Shown here: piece by piece, positions 13,591-22,222 of the stretch
Position numbering within the stretch: position 1 is the first letter of the stretch
Layout of the letters: each line of letters begins with the position of its first letter
DNA from: Caldilinea sp. CFX5
GTDB lineage: Bacteria; Chloroflexota; Anaerolineae; Caldilineales; Caldilineaceae
Reading direction: 5' to 3'
NCBI GenBank assembly: GCA_021405325.1
Contig: QWII01000062.1
Location: 30,389-94,388 of the forward strand
DNA: 64,000 bases
Notes under the pieces: model-generated
Databases searched by the model: none
What the model saw: the letters and a program-made list of their open reading frames with translations, nothing else
What the model was told of the DNA's origin: nothing
Made by a program: the position numbers and the translations under genes

Positions 13591-13687
13591 TATGCCAAAG
13601 CCAAACCACTGGCGCCAGACGAAAAGCGCCTCTCTCATTAGAATACTCTAACTTCTATAGCTGAACACAGGGTAAGAGCGAAACGAG

Positions 13688-14050
13688 CTACTGCGGCTGA
13701 ACCTCACGCCGGCCCAGACTTTCGGCCAACAGCACAGACACCAAAGCGTTCATACTGACCCCTTCTTGTTTGGCGCGTAACGCCAAACGTGCATGCAGGC
13801 TCTTAGGCACCCGTTGGATGAATTTCCCACTGTAGACGCTGCCGCTGCCGGGTTCAGGCACAGGTAAGCCCATCGCTTCCAAAGCAGCAATCGTTTCGTG
13901 CAGAGCGTCCAGCCCATTGTGGATTGTTTCTTCCGGCGTTTCGCCATCAGCGATGCATTCGGAAAAGTCGGGGAAGGAAATCAAAAAACCGCCCCCTTCT
14001 GCCACGGCGAGGGGACGCACTTCAAACGGATAATGGCTTAGATCACGCAT
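13688..14050 (-). CDS. hicB: HicB-type antitoxin
   Basis: Antitoxin of 120 aa. The N-terminal HicB fold (YPFEVRPLAVAEGGGFLISF, FPDFSECIADGETPEETI) is followed by a C-terminal ribbon-helix-helix-like segment (IQRVPKSLHARLALRAKQEG, SMNALVSVLLAESL) that should bind the operator. It lies 3 bases after the HicA gene on the same strand, the usual toxin-first hicAB order. The pair is expected to form a neutralised complex that represses its own promoter. Confidence 0.85.
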   Translation of the reverse strand: MRDLSHYPFEVRPLAVAEGGGFLISFPDFSECIADGETPEETIHNGLDALHETIAALEAMGLPVPEPGSGSVYSGKFIQRVPKSLHARLALRAKQEGVSMNALVSVLLAESLGRREVQPQ

Positions 14051-14053
14051 AAT

Positions 14054-14278
14054 TCATCCCGTCACAAAGTCAACAAATTTCTTAATATAGATTGGCTTAA
14101 TCGGACGACGAGCAGGCACCGGCAACGTCCGGCCATCTTTGCGCACAAACACGACGTGGTTGGTTCCTTGCTGCCGCCATTCAATGTTGTAGGCGCGCGC
14201 TACGGTCTTCAAGCTATCAATTCGCCAATCCTGTGGATTGGTGCGCATCTTTTCAAGAAGCTTATCCACTTTGCTCAT
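14054..14278 (-). CDS. hicA: HicA-type mRNA interferase toxin
   Basis: Small toxin of 74 aa. The dsRBD-like HicA fold is visible: the N-terminal helix, then WRQQGTNHVVFVRKDGRTLP with the catalytic His in the G-T-N-H motif, then VPARRPIKPIYIKKFVDFV. It would cleave mRNA when free of HicB. I chose the ATG at 14278 (MSKVDKLLEK); upstream ATGs give a longer tail without family similarity. No strong ribosome binding site is seen. Confidence 0.83.
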   Translation of the reverse strand: MSKVDKLLEKMRTNPQDWRIDSLKTVARAYNIEWRQQGTNHVVFVRKDGRTLPVPARRPIKPIYIKKFVDFVTG

Positions 14279-14470
14279 GACTGGCATGATACTACATATG
14301 ATAGCACAGTGCAAACACCAAAACTGTTGAAAATGTTACAAAAGCTGGTGCGTACAGAATCAAGTGCCTGGCTTGAAATCTTGGGGAACCCGGTCCTTAC
14401 ATTGCAACGGCACGAATGACAAGAGCCGCCTATTACGCTTTGTCAACCATGTTGGCGATGCCAACCTTGC

Positions 14471-14932
14471 CTACTGCCCCACCGGCGCGACCAAACCCAC
14501 ATTGCGTACAGACCCTGCCCCCACAATGTGGATGTCTGGCTTTAACGATGGTTGATCTGGCACTTCTGTGAAGGCAGCTAATCCTACAACTCGCGCTGCG
14601 CCTGCCCCTTCAACTTGGATACTGGTTTGTATTGGCTGCGCGCTCGTGAAGGATGCCATCTCCAAACTACGCACGGCTCCTGCCCCACCAACAACAATGC
14701 GGGGGCGAACCCTGAGTTGTTTCTGAATCTCTTCAGGTGTGATCCCGATCCTTTCCAAGAATTGGACAGGTTGAACTAGCGACTGTTCAAAAATGTCATC
14801 TGCACCTGTCGTAATTATTTTGCTCTTTATTATCTGAAGGCCGGTTGCAGACATCTGTCCAAATATGATCAGTGTACTAACCAAGCCGAGTATCCCAAAT
14901 CGTTGAAAATGTCGAACACTTTCTTTCTTCAC
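14471..14932 (-). CDS. Secreted hypothetical protein with three GAG-VR repeats
   Basis: Last gene of a four-gene cassette. The 153-aa product starts at a GTG that overlaps the upstream stop (GTGA), with GAGG 7 bases upstream, so translation is coupled. An N-terminal hydrophobic helix (FGILGLVSTLIIFGQMSATG) serves as signal or anchor. The C-terminal 70 residues hold three copies of one motif: IVVGGAGAVRSLEM, IQVEGAGAARVVGL and IHIVGAGSVRNVGL. The same motif ends the neighbouring protease. No known family is recognised. Confidence 0.7.
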   Translation of the reverse strand: MKKESVRHFQRFGILGLVSTLIIFGQMSATGLQIIKSKIITTGADDIFEQSLVQPVQFLERIGITPEEIQKQLRVRPRIVVGGAGAVRSLEMASFTSAQPIQTSIQVEGAGAARVVGLAAFTEVPDQPSLKPDIHIVGAGSVRNVGLVAPVGQ

Positions 14933-15858
14933 TTGATTGCCTCTCGGTAAACAATTGCTACGCCGCAATAGGCCCGAACCCCAGACCCAGTAACACTAAA
15001 TTTTTGATCTTTATTCGGCGCTAATTTGACTTTGCTCAGATCTTCAATTGCAAGTTTCCACTTATCACTACCAGTATCGTAAGGTATCAATTTAATTTCA
15101 TCTTCATTAAATGTGCATGAACCGAGATAATGTGTTCCAAAAGTAAAATTTACAGCTATGTCGAACTGGGAATAGGACCAAGAACTTTCATAGACCGTAA
15201 GCTCTCTTGGGATGTTAAGCTGGAAAGATTCATTCAGTATGATATCATCAGCACGATCTGCAATAAGCGCAATGCTCGTTGCTTCAGGGTTGCGAAAGTC
15301 GTAATATGCAATCGTGAAGTTGGTTGCACCTCCATCTAACGCCAAAGTGCGAACTACATTTTCGAGCAGTGTACTGTCTTTTAAGCGCTTGTCATCATAA
15401 TTCACCCAATCAAACATTGCTGCTGCAGGCTGCCATCTGGTTAAGTAAGCGACAATCCACCCATCATAATGTAAAAAAACCTGCACCTCAGCATTTTCGC
15501 CAAATTCAGCTAATTTCTCATAGCCAGGTGCAACCATAATCCCGCTAATAAATTGATCAGTTTGCCGTCCGATAGTCTTAAAGCGAGACTCCAGAATTTG
15601 CCAGTCAAGTTCCTGGTCAAGCTTAGTATAAGCAGTTATTCCTGCCTCCTCTACTAAAAAGCCAAAATCAACTTGTGTCGCATCCTGAGCGCGTGCTGCT
15701 TTGAGAAATGCAGGCGGTTGCAGGGCAATGCCGCCGCTAGTTTCAGTTACTGCTGGTTGTACCTCTTGCTGTCTTATGAACAGAGACAGGGCAAGCAACA
15801 GGATGGACAAGCACAGTGCGGCAGCAAGCTTTAAAAGATTTGAATTACGCTTCATCAT
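14929..15858 (-). CDS. Secreted or membrane-anchored hypothetical protein of the trypsin cassette
   Basis: Product of 309 aa. The start is ATG 15858 with AAGGAG 8 bases upstream; the earlier ATG lies ahead of that site and is rejected. A signal anchor (LLKLAAALCLSILLLALSLF) precedes an extracytoplasmic domain of unknown family rich in aromatic residues (YDGWIVAYLTRWQPAAAMFD). It ends KFSVTGSGVRAYCGVAIVYR, which loosely matches the GAG-VR motif of its neighbours. It lies between the protease gene and the coupled small gene. Confidence 0.7.
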   Translation of the reverse strand: MMKRNSNLLKLAAALCLSILLLALSLFIRQQEVQPAVTETSGGIALQPPAFLKAARAQDATQVDFGFLVEEAGITAYTKLDQELDWQILESRFKTIGRQTDQFISGIMVAPGYEKLAEFGENAEVQVFLHYDGWIVAYLTRWQPAAAMFDWVNYDDKRLKDSTLLENVVRTLALDGGATNFTIAYYDFRNPEATSIALIADRADDIILNESFQLNIPRELTVYESSWSYSQFDIAVNFTFGTHYLGSCTFNEDEIKLIPYDTGSDKWKLAIEDLSKVKLAPNKDQKFSVTGSGVRAYCGVAIVYREAIK

Positions 15859-15889
15859 AAGTTTGTCTCCTTGCACAGAACCAACGGGA

Positions 15890-16864
15890 TCAGGGTTGTG
15901 TATTAGTAAACTCTTGACGTGATACGAGATTTATTTTGCGCACCTGGCCTGCTCCTATTACCTTAATTTCAAGACTTGGCTTGCGTGGCGTGGCGGTAAC
16001 ACCAGGTGTCGGCGCAACTGTTGGTGTCAACGTTGGTATGACAGTCGGGGTTGCCGTAGAATCATTCGCTTCATCAAGCGCAGCAAACGCAAAAAGATGC
16101 GGATCGCTCTTTGTCAATATTTGCAGCCGTCGAAAATCAGCCCAGGAAACAGTTTGTGACGCAGCCGGTGCCACTGGTTTCCATTCGATCAGATGCCAGG
16201 GAATGGCCCAACCCATCTCCACACGGCCCAAGTCCAGCCCGCCATTTCCCACACCGATGACCTGGCCTTTGCCGTTAACTAAAGGCGCACCAGAGTGACC
16301 TGGCACCAAATGCGCCTGAACACTGAGTACCTGAATATCGATGGCAGGACTGGAACGGTCATTCAGCGCTAGAATTAAGTCAGGCGGAACCAAATTGCCC
16401 AACTCAGTAATTTCCAAAATTTTCACTTCGACCGTTGGTTTTTGCCGGAAAAGCCCGTAGGGATAACCGATCAAGGCGACTTGTTGATAATCGCTGGTCT
16501 GTGTTTTCGTAATCGCTGCCAACCCATCTGTTGGCAGCGCTTCCAGTTCCTTTGACCATAAGCGGGCAACATCACGGTCAATGTCAACTTGGGCAATCAT
16601 GAGGCTATTGAGTGGATTACCGCTGATTGGCTGGGCATTGATGATCTGGCAATCAGCCACACCATGTAAGGCTGTGATAATGCCAATTTGACCCTTGACA
16701 CGAAAACCGGTCAGTACGCGTTCAGCAGGTTCATAGCGACAGCCGCCAATTTTCAATTTGTAGATGTATGGCGAAGGCTCGAATGACGTTGTCTGCGCCA
16801 GAACAACCACGCTTGCCGACAAGAGCAGCGCCAACGCCAGGATCATTAGCGACCATCGGTACAT
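15890..16864 (-). CDS. Secreted trypsin-like serine protease with C-terminal GAG-VR tail
   Basis: Product of 324 aa. The start is ATG 16864 (MYRWSLMILALALLLSASVV), with a GGAG site upstream and a clear signal peptide. The trypsin-fold catalytic triad is visible: His in ITALHGVADC, Asp in VDIDRDVARLW, Ser in VPGHSGAPLVNG (GHSG in place of GDSG/GNSG). A Thr/Pro-rich linker (TPTVIPTLTPTVAPTPG) then leads to a last strand, LEIKVIGAGQVRKINLV. It overlaps the upstream membrane-protein gene by 19 bases. It probably cleaves substrates outside the membrane; partner unknown. Confidence 0.85.
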   Translation of the reverse strand: MYRWSLMILALALLLSASVVVLAQTTSFEPSPYIYKLKIGGCRYEPAERVLTGFRVKGQIGIITALHGVADCQIINAQPISGNPLNSLMIAQVDIDRDVARLWSKELEALPTDGLAAITKTQTSDYQQVALIGYPYGLFRQKPTVEVKILEITELGNLVPPDLILALNDRSSPAIDIQVLSVQAHLVPGHSGAPLVNGKGQVIGVGNGGLDLGRVEMGWAIPWHLIEWKPVAPAASQTVSWADFRRLQILTKSDPHLFAFAALDEANDSTATPTVIPTLTPTVAPTPGVTATPRKPSLEIKVIGAGQVRKINLVSRQEFTNTQP

Positions 16865-17541
16865 AGCACCTGCTCCACCACATTCTGTAAAACCGTCGTA
16901 TCGGTGATAATCACCGGCAATTGCCATAATTGCTGGTTGGTTGAACTGGATAATTCGGCTCGCAACACGCTATCATCGGCACCTTGCCTGGCAAGATCAA
17001 CAGCCCCTAGCAAGCGTTTACATTCTGTGGCATCAACGGCAAACAAATAACCACCGACAGGACTCACTGACGGCGCAGACGTTGTTACCGTATTCGTCAC
17101 TGTGCTGCCTGCCAGATAACGGCTTTCAAATAATTTTCGTGCGATTTCTTCTCGTGTCCAGCCAGGCCCAGTTAGCCCTGCTTGCGTCCACTGGGTGATC
17201 TCGCCAGCTACGGCTGATCCCAACCAGCTTTGATTGCGCGCCCGCACGCCAAACGCAGAACCGACCAAAATACCGACAACCAAGATAGTCAACGGCAAGG
17301 GGTTAATACTCCAGCGTGTGCGGATTGGTTGACCTCTGTTGGCTACCTCTAGCGTTTCCGGCTTTTCTTCCAAACCACTCAAGGCAGCAACAATCGCCGC
17401 TGCCGAACCGGTGACGCTGGTAATAACAATCGAGACGACCGGCGACACGGAAAGGCCAACCAACCAGCCGATGCCAAGCCCTGTGATCAGGAGGCAGGTA
17501 ACCATCATAAACTGGTTTGAGTTGAGGAGACGTTTCAACAT
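16846..17541 (-). CDS. Membrane protein heading the trypsin cassette
   Basis: No family recognised. The product is 231 aa from ATG 17541 (MLKRLLNSNQFMMV). Two adjacent hydrophobic helices (VTCLLITGLGIGWLVGLSV; VVSIVITSVTGSAAAIVAAL) and a third (PLPLTILVVGILVGSAFGV) place it in the membrane. A C-terminal domain follows, containing REEIARKLFESRYL and two Cys near the end. It is the first gene of the cassette and overlaps the protease gene, so the two are likely made together. Confidence 0.72.
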   Translation of the reverse strand: MLKRLLNSNQFMMVTCLLITGLGIGWLVGLSVSPVVSIVITSVTGSAAAIVAALSGLEEKPETLEVANRGQPIRTRWSINPLPLTILVVGILVGSAFGVRARNQSWLGSAVAGEITQWTQAGLTGPGWTREEIARKLFESRYLAGSTVTNTVTTSAPSVSPVGGYLFAVDATECKRLLGAVDLARQGADDSVLRAELSSSTNQQLWQLPVIITDTTVLQNVVEQVLCTDGR

Positions 17542-17817
17542 GATGCACCCGATTAGCTGTTGGCACGCGAACGGATTATGTTGACGCAAGTAAAGACAAA
17601 AGAAGAATTGGGTATGCAGGCAAGGCGCTACCCTGCAAAATGGTGCGTAAGGAAAACTTACAATTCCAGTATAGCAGAATTGTTTTGTTTGTCAATACCC
17701 AGCGAAAGGCCAAATAAAGCGAGTCGATTATGGCTTACGGTTCATCGTCGCTATTGACTATTGCCAGATTGATGTAAAATAAGGTGAGAGGGTTAATCGC
17801 AAGTAAAGGGGACTGGC

Positions 17818-17994
17818 ATGACTGTAGAAGCAATTTTGAGTGAAGTCATTACTTTACCAGTAGTAACCGAAGACCACGGGCGACCGCGTCTGGTGGTTCC
17901 AATCTGGGCCGATACGAAGCTTGCTTACTATAACTGCCTTGCCGCATTACACGCAATATATGTTGGCTATTTCGGTTTGATGATCAACACATAA
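17818..17994 (+). CDS. Short hypothetical ORF, possible truncated antitoxin
   Basis: An ORF of 58 codons starts at ATG 17818, preceded by AAAGGGGA and by a weak promoter-like pair (TTGACT 17754, TAAAAT 17775, spacer 15). It begins MTVEAILSEVITLPVVTEDH. The 3' end runs into the opposite-strand toxin gene, so the original gene may have been cut short by that insertion. No family recognised. Confidence 0.3.
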   Translation: MTVEAILSEVITLPVVTEDHGRPRLVVPIWADTKLAYYNCLAALHAIYVGYFGLMINT

Positions 17995-18206
17995 ACAATT
18001 TGCCGACTCTCATCACGTTCATAAACCACTTGATGGTTTTCCGGCTCAAACAAATATACATCCGGTTCAATGATCCTTGCGCCGATGACAATCCCTTCGC
18101 TTTCGGCCAAGGCTTCAATCGCAAAGAAGAGCTTCGCCACCAGTGACCCGTTGTCTTCTAAATAGTTGGCTGCCAGTCTTGCGTATTCAACCCACCACGA
18201 CGCCAT
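17967..18206 (-). CDS. ParE/RelE-like toxin
   Basis: Protein of 79 aa starting MASWWVEYARLAANYLEDNG. The order of two N-terminal helices followed by strands (IEPDVYLFEPENHQVVYERD, IVYVLIIKP) fits the ParE/RelE superfamily; the match is by pattern and is not strong. It starts 20 bases inside the upstream antitoxin gene, so the two are translationally linked. A longer ORF from 18263 would only repeat antitoxin-coding sequence out of frame. Confidence 0.6.
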   Translation of the reverse strand: MASWWVEYARLAANYLEDNGSLVAKLFFAIEALAESEGIVIGARIIEPDVYLFEPENHQVVYERDESRQIVYVLIIKPK

Positions 18207-18471
18207 GTGCCGCCATCCGCTCGCGCATCTCTTTGCTGGAAACCCATGTACCGTTCGCGTCATTCTCCGCTTTTACCCGGCGCGCCTCAGCCGCTAATCG
18301 CAAAGTGGCCAGTTCATCAGCTAGACGATCCCACTCTTCCACACTCACGAGAACCGCTGCTGGTCGTGAGCGCTGCGCAAGAATAACCGGCCCGTTGACC
18401 AACATAGCTAATATTTCTGTCGGCGCCTTCTGTATCGTTGTAATCGGTTCGATCTGTTGAACTCGGTTCAT
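18187..18471 (-). CDS. Phd/YefM-family antitoxin
   Basis: Antitoxin of 94 aa with a typical N-terminal DNA-binding domain (ITTIQKAPTEILAMLVNGPV, ILAQRSRPAAVLVSVEEWDR) and a C-terminal helical toxin-binding tail. It should neutralise the ParE-like protein encoded just downstream and repress the shared promoter. A clear promoter and a palindrome lie in front. Confidence 0.87.
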   Translation of the reverse strand: MNRVQQIEPITTIQKAPTEILAMLVNGPVILAQRSRPAAVLVSVEEWDRLADELATLRLAAEARRVKAENDANGTWVSSKEMRERMAAHGVVVG

Positions 18472-18512
18472 TTGTCCCTTACCATATTAGATTACTGTCA
18501 GATTTGTGTCTG

Positions 18513-18542
18513 ATAATAGCACGATGTTACAATGCTTGTCAA
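18513..18542 (-). promoter_or_regulatory. Promoter and probable operator of the Phd/ParE-like operon
   Basis: On the minus strand, TTGACA (18537-18542) and TATTAT (18513-18518) are spaced 18 bp. A short palindrome (ATCAGA and TCTGAC with 6 bases between, about 18498-18515) overlaps the -10, the expected place for autorepression by the antitoxin. Confidence 0.65.
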
Positions 18543-18745
18543 CCCCGTAATTTTTACGAAGCAAAAATAAGCCGGTTCAACCAGAACGCAGCGGCTCTAC
18601 AACCATCTTCCGAGGCAGGTTTGACGAGACGGTCAGCGCCCAGTGGGCTACCAATGCGACTAACCTTCCAGGAAGATTTGTTTGTCATCCCCTTGGGGAA
18701 GCCCTTAGGGCGTGGTTGATCCAATAAACCATTGGAGGCGAAATC

Positions 18746-19645
18746 ATGAGCGAAACAGTAGGCTATGTCGGGTTAGGTATCATGGGCATGGGGATGGCCC
18801 GCAATTTGTTAAAAGCTGGCTTTCCCCTCTCGGTCTGGAATCGTACAGCAAGCAAAGCGGAAGCGTTAGCCGCCGAGGGCGCCACAGCCCGCGCCACTCC
18901 GGCTGAAGTCGCCGCCAACAGTGACATCATTGTCATTTGTGTGAGCGACACCCCGGATGTCGAGGCGGTGTTGTTAGGCGACAATGGCATCATTCATGGC
19001 GCCAAGGCCGGTTCATTGGTCATTGATTGCAGCACTATTAGCCCGCAAGCTACCCAAGCGATGGCGGAGAAACTGGCGGACAAAGGGGTAAAGATGCTGG
19101 ACGCGCCCGTCAGCGGCGGCAGCGAAGGCGCAGTCAAAGGCACCTTGAGCATCATGGTCGGCGGTGCAGCAGAAGATTTTGAGCGGGCCATGCCGGTCTT
19201 CAAGGCAATGGGCAAGACGATTACCCATGTCGGCGGCACAGGCGCCGGACAGACGGTGAAGCTGGTCAATCAAGTGCTGGTGGTCGGCAACTGTCTCGCC
19301 ATGTGCGAAGCGTTGTTGCTGGCGCAGGCCGGCGGCGTCGATCTGAAGAAGACCTACGACGCCATCAGCCAGGGTGCGGCCGGTAGTTGGATGTTTACCA
19401 ATCGGGCGCCGCAGATCATCAACCGTGACTGGCGGCCCGGTTTCATGGTTTCGCTCCAACAGAAAGATTTGCGTCTGGTTTTGGAAGCGGCCGATCAACT
19501 GGGCGTTCCGCTCCCTGGCACCAGCCTGATCTTCAACCTCTACCGCACGCTTGAAAACAAACTCGGTCACGAGGGCAACCACGCGCTGGTCAAGGCGCTG
19601 GAACATCTCTCCGGCATTGAAGTGGGTGGTCAGACAGGCGGATGA
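18746..19645 (+). CDS. 3-hydroxyisobutyrate dehydrogenase family NAD(P)-dependent oxidoreductase
   Basis: Beta-hydroxyacid dehydrogenase of 299 aa. The Rossmann motif GLGIMGMGMARNLLKAG sits at the N-terminus, the substrate loop DAPVSGGSEGAVKGTLSIMV near residue 119, and the catalytic Lys in GAGQTVKLVNQ near residue 174. Likely substrates are tartronate semialdehyde, 3-hydroxyisobutyrate or succinic semialdehyde; sequence alone does not separate these. The start is ATG with TTGGAGGCG upstream. The next gene overlaps by 4 bases (ATGA). Confidence 0.93.
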   Translation: MSETVGYVGLGIMGMGMARNLLKAGFPLSVWNRTASKAEALAAEGATARATPAEVAANSDIIVICVSDTPDVEAVLLGDNGIIHGAKAGSLVIDCSTISPQATQAMAEKLADKGVKMLDAPVSGGSEGAVKGTLSIMVGGAAEDFERAMPVFKAMGKTITHVGGTGAGQTVKLVNQVLVVGNCLAMCEALLLAQAGGVDLKKTYDAISQGAAGSWMFTNRAPQIINRDWRPGFMVSLQQKDLRLVLEAADQLGVPLPGTSLIFNLYRTLENKLGHEGNHALVKALEHLSGIEVGGQTGG

Positions 19646-20379
19646 TGAGCGTGTATGAAGAAACGCCGACGCGCAAAGATTGGTGGCGGCTCCACGGCCA
19701 AAAGGTGGTGGCGTTGTTCATCTGGGCGCTGCTGCTCGGCGGCTATAGCTTCTATTACCAGCGCCAGGGGTTGACCTTAGAAAGTTCGCTGCAACAGTTG
19801 TTGGCTCTCTTTGCCACGCCCTATGGGCCGTTGCTCTACTTGGCGAGCTTTCTGCTCCGGCCGCTGATCTTCTTTTCTGTGGGCATTCTCTGCATCATGG
19901 GCGGGATTATCTTTGGTGTCGGGGGCGCCGGCCACCTGTTGCTTGCTCTTGGTTACACCGTGATCGGCGTCATGGCTTCGGCGCTCATCAGCTTTGGGAT
20001 TGGGCGTTTTTTCGGTCACGGACTGATCGGCCAGGCGGACGCGGAGACCGACCATCTGGTGCAGCGCTACGCCAATCGCTTACGACGCAATGGCTTTCTG
20101 ACTGTGTTGACCATGCGCTTGATTCTGCTGCCCTTTGACATTGTGAACTACCTGGCGGCGTTGGTGGCAGTGGATTGGAAAGCCTTTACGTTGGGGACGG
20201 CGATTGGCGCGCTCCCTAGCACCATCGCCTTTGTCACCTTTGGCGCGGCCATTGATCTAAGCCAGGTCGCCGCCGGCAAAATGCCAACCCTGAACGGCAA
20301 ACTGATCATCCTCGCCGTCGCCCTCTTTGGGGTGAGTGTGCTAATTTCCCGTTGGTATAAAAGAGACGATACGGCATGA
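19642..20379 (+). CDS. VTT (TVP38/TMEM64, SNARE-associated) family membrane protein
   Basis: Integral membrane protein of 245 aa. The family core is visible: LLYLASFLLRPLIFFSVGIL, GGIIFGVGGAGHLLLALGYT, FGIGRFFGHGLI, and MRLILLPFDIVNYLAALVAV. Members of the DedA/VTT superfamily are implicated in lipid transport. It is coupled to the upstream dehydrogenase by an ATGA overlap, though no shared function is obvious. Confidence 0.9.
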   Translation: MMSVYEETPTRKDWWRLHGQKVVALFIWALLLGGYSFYYQRQGLTLESSLQQLLALFATPYGPLLYLASFLLRPLIFFSVGILCIMGGIIFGVGGAGHLLLALGYTVIGVMASALISFGIGRFFGHGLIGQADAETDHLVQRYANRLRRNGFLTVLTMRLILLPFDIVNYLAALVAVDWKAFTLGTAIGALPSTIAFVTFGAAIDLSQVAAGKMPTLNGKLIILAVALFGVSVLISRWYKRDDTA

Positions 20380-20382
20380 TTG

Positions 20383-20553
20383 TGGAATCGGTAGGAAAGA
20401 CTTATGAAGGTTAGGAAAATAAACCGGTAATCGTAGTAATCGTAGGTGCGGTTTGTAACCGCACGGTTCCCAGGGAGCAAGTGCGGTTACAAACCGCACC
20501 TACGATTACCGAAACAAATTCCTAACTCCCATAAGTCTTTACGACCGATTCCA
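20383..20553. repeat. Nested palindromic element E2
   Basis: Imperfect outer arms of about 35 bp (20383-20417 against 20519-20553) enclose a perfect 28-bp inner inverted repeat (20437-20464 against 20481-20508). Each inner arm is itself a small hairpin (GTGCGGTT-TGT-AACCGCAC). The inner stem begins TAATCGTAGGTGC, close to E1. The left flank (ATGAAGGTTAGGAAAATAAA) matches E4 at 48.1 kb. Confidence 0.85.
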
Positions 20554-20584
20554 ACTTTGTTGACAAAACAGAGGTGGTGAAAGG

Positions 20585-20619
20585 ACAAAAGAAAACCGGC
20601 CTGCGCCAACAGGCCGGTT
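20585..20619 (-). terminator. Rho-independent terminator of the MFS gene
   Basis: A 10-bp GC-rich stem (AACCGGCCTG against CAGGCCGGTT) with a 6-base loop; on the minus strand it runs into TTTTCTTTTG. It lies 124 bases after the MFS stop. Confidence 0.8.
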
Positions 20620-20742
20620 CAGGTAGTAGTAGAGATTGTTGGACGGCAACTCTACTGGCTAGAGTATAGCAAATTTTTTCGCCGTTGTCTACGAAAAAAT
20701 GTTTACAGTTTTTTAAGATTTACAGTGTTTGTGCAAGGCTGT

Positions 20743-22035
20743 TCAATGTTGGTCAAGCTGCCGCACGCCGGGGAGGGACCATAAGAGCAGGGTAACGATC
20801 CCCATCACAACCCCCGTCATCACCATCAGCAGCGCCATGCCCGACCCGGCTTGCTGACCCACCAGCGGTGCAATTCCTGACCACCAAGCGCGTTCCACGC
20901 CTGGCTCCAACACACGGTCTACCAGCGGTCCAATGGTCAGAAATGATAACGTTGAGCCGACAAAGCCTAGCTGTGCGTGAATAGCAAAGATCCGCCCTTG
21001 CAGGGGCGGCGGTACGCGTGTTTGTAGCAGCGATTGCATCAGGGCGCCACCCATCGGCAGCGGGATCATCAAGATCAAGATGACGGCTGCCAACAGCCAG
21101 GGCGAGCGTACAACCCCATAGACCAGATACATGAGCGCCACCACGCCACTCCCCACCAACATCCACTGCACCCGCTTACGGATATTGGCGCGGGCCGCGA
21201 TAATCGCACCGCCCAAAAAAGCGCCGACACTCATCGCCGTCAACACCAACCCGGTAATCACTTCACTCCCGGTAATGGTAATGACATAGGGTATGGTAAT
21301 CTCCAGTGAGCCATTGAGCAGGTAGTTGGCGATGACGGTATTGACAAACAGCGCCAGCAAGCCGCGTTGCGCGGCTAAAAACCCTACCCCGGCGCGCCAA
21401 TCCTGCCAAAGGGTGGTTGGCTCACTTGTCTCTGTTGCCAGAGGCGGCTGTGGAATGTGCATAAAGAGCAACGCGGCAGCGGCAATGGCAAAGGTCGCCA
21501 GATCAACCGCAAAGACAGCGCCAATCCCCCCCGTTGCATAGAGCAGCCCGGTGAGCGCCGGGGCCACGATGCCGGCAAAGGGAAAGAGCATCTGGCGGAG
21601 GCCGTTGATCCGGTCGCGGTTCTGTTCCGGTATCATCAAGCTGAGCGTAGCTTCGCTGGCGGGGCTTTGGAAAATGGCGATCGTTCCTTGCCCCAACGCT
21701 ACTCCGTAGAGCAGGGCTACACTAAAGGTGTCCGTGGCGATACTGACCAGAAGGACAAGCGTGCCGAGCGCTAAACCGGCGTCGGTTAAAATCAGCACCG
21801 GCTTGCGCGGCGCGCGATCCACCACGGCGCCGGCGATACTCCCCAACAACATTCCCGGCACTTCCAGAAAAAAGGCCACCAGCAGCAACGGCGTGGTAGC
21901 GCCGGTTTCGGCAAAGAGCCACAACCCCAACCCGACCGCCGTCATCCGGCTGCCAATCATGGAGAGCGCCTGGGTCACGAGCATGGTATAAAGGGCGGGC
22001 AGACCACGGAGCAGTGGCGGTTTCGATGCAAACAT
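20743..22035 (-). CDS. MFS transporter
   Basis: Major facilitator protein of 430 aa with about 12 membrane helices. It resembles the MFS_3 (enterobactin-exporter-like) group: LLVAFFLEVPGMLLGSIAGA, VVDRAPRKPVLILTD (motif A) and FQSPASEATLSLMIPEQNRD. It is a probable drug or siderophore exporter; substrate unknown. I chose the ATG at 22035 (MFASKPPLL, GAGAGG upstream). The longer form from 22077 would translate the left arm of repeat E3. Confidence 0.9.
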   Translation of the reverse strand: MFASKPPLLRGLPALYTMLVTQALSMIGSRMTAVGLGLWLFAETGATTPLLLVAFFLEVPGMLLGSIAGAVVDRAPRKPVLILTDAGLALGTLVLLVSIATDTFSVALLYGVALGQGTIAIFQSPASEATLSLMIPEQNRDRINGLRQMLFPFAGIVAPALTGLLYATGGIGAVFAVDLATFAIAAAALLFMHIPQPPLATETSEPTTLWQDWRAGVGFLAAQRGLLALFVNTVIANYLLNGSLEITIPYVITITGSEVITGLVLTAMSVGAFLGGAIIAARANIRKRVQWMLVGSGVVALMYLVYGVVRSPWLLAAVILILMIPLPMGGALMQSLLQTRVPPPLQGRIFAIHAQLGFVGSTLSFLTIGPLVDRVLEPGVERAWWSGIAPLVGQQAGSGMALLMVMTGVVMGIVTLLLWSLPGVRQLDQH

Positions 22036-22061
22036 GGTGTTGACCTCTCGCCCTTCCGGGC

Positions 22062-22156
22062 TAGGTTCTGTTGACATTTTGTGACTCCCCGCTCATGCAC
22101 CGGCCAGGTTTCTAAAACCTGGCCGGTGTGTACGTCCCCAATGTCAACAGAACCTA
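22062..22156. repeat. Nested palindromic element E3
   Basis: The outer arms (22062-22078 and 22140-22156, TAGGTTCTGTTGACATT) are perfect 17-bp inverted copies. The inner hairpin has a perfect 14-bp stem (CACCGGCCAGGTTT, 22098-22111 against 22115-22128) and a 3-base loop. The inner stem has the same framework as that of E5 at 59.8 kb, with paired changes. It sits in the 5' leader of the MFS gene. Confidence 0.85.
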
Positions 22157-22222
22157 ACTTAGCGGGTAATGCTCTATGCCTACCATCCTACCATAAACGA
22201 GCCTATTGCGATAAGACAAACG

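Noticed and set aside
22036..22077. N-terminal extension of the MFS protein (MSTEPSPEGREVN)
   Set aside because: It lies within the inverted arm of E3, and the internal ATG at 22035 has the ribosome binding site.
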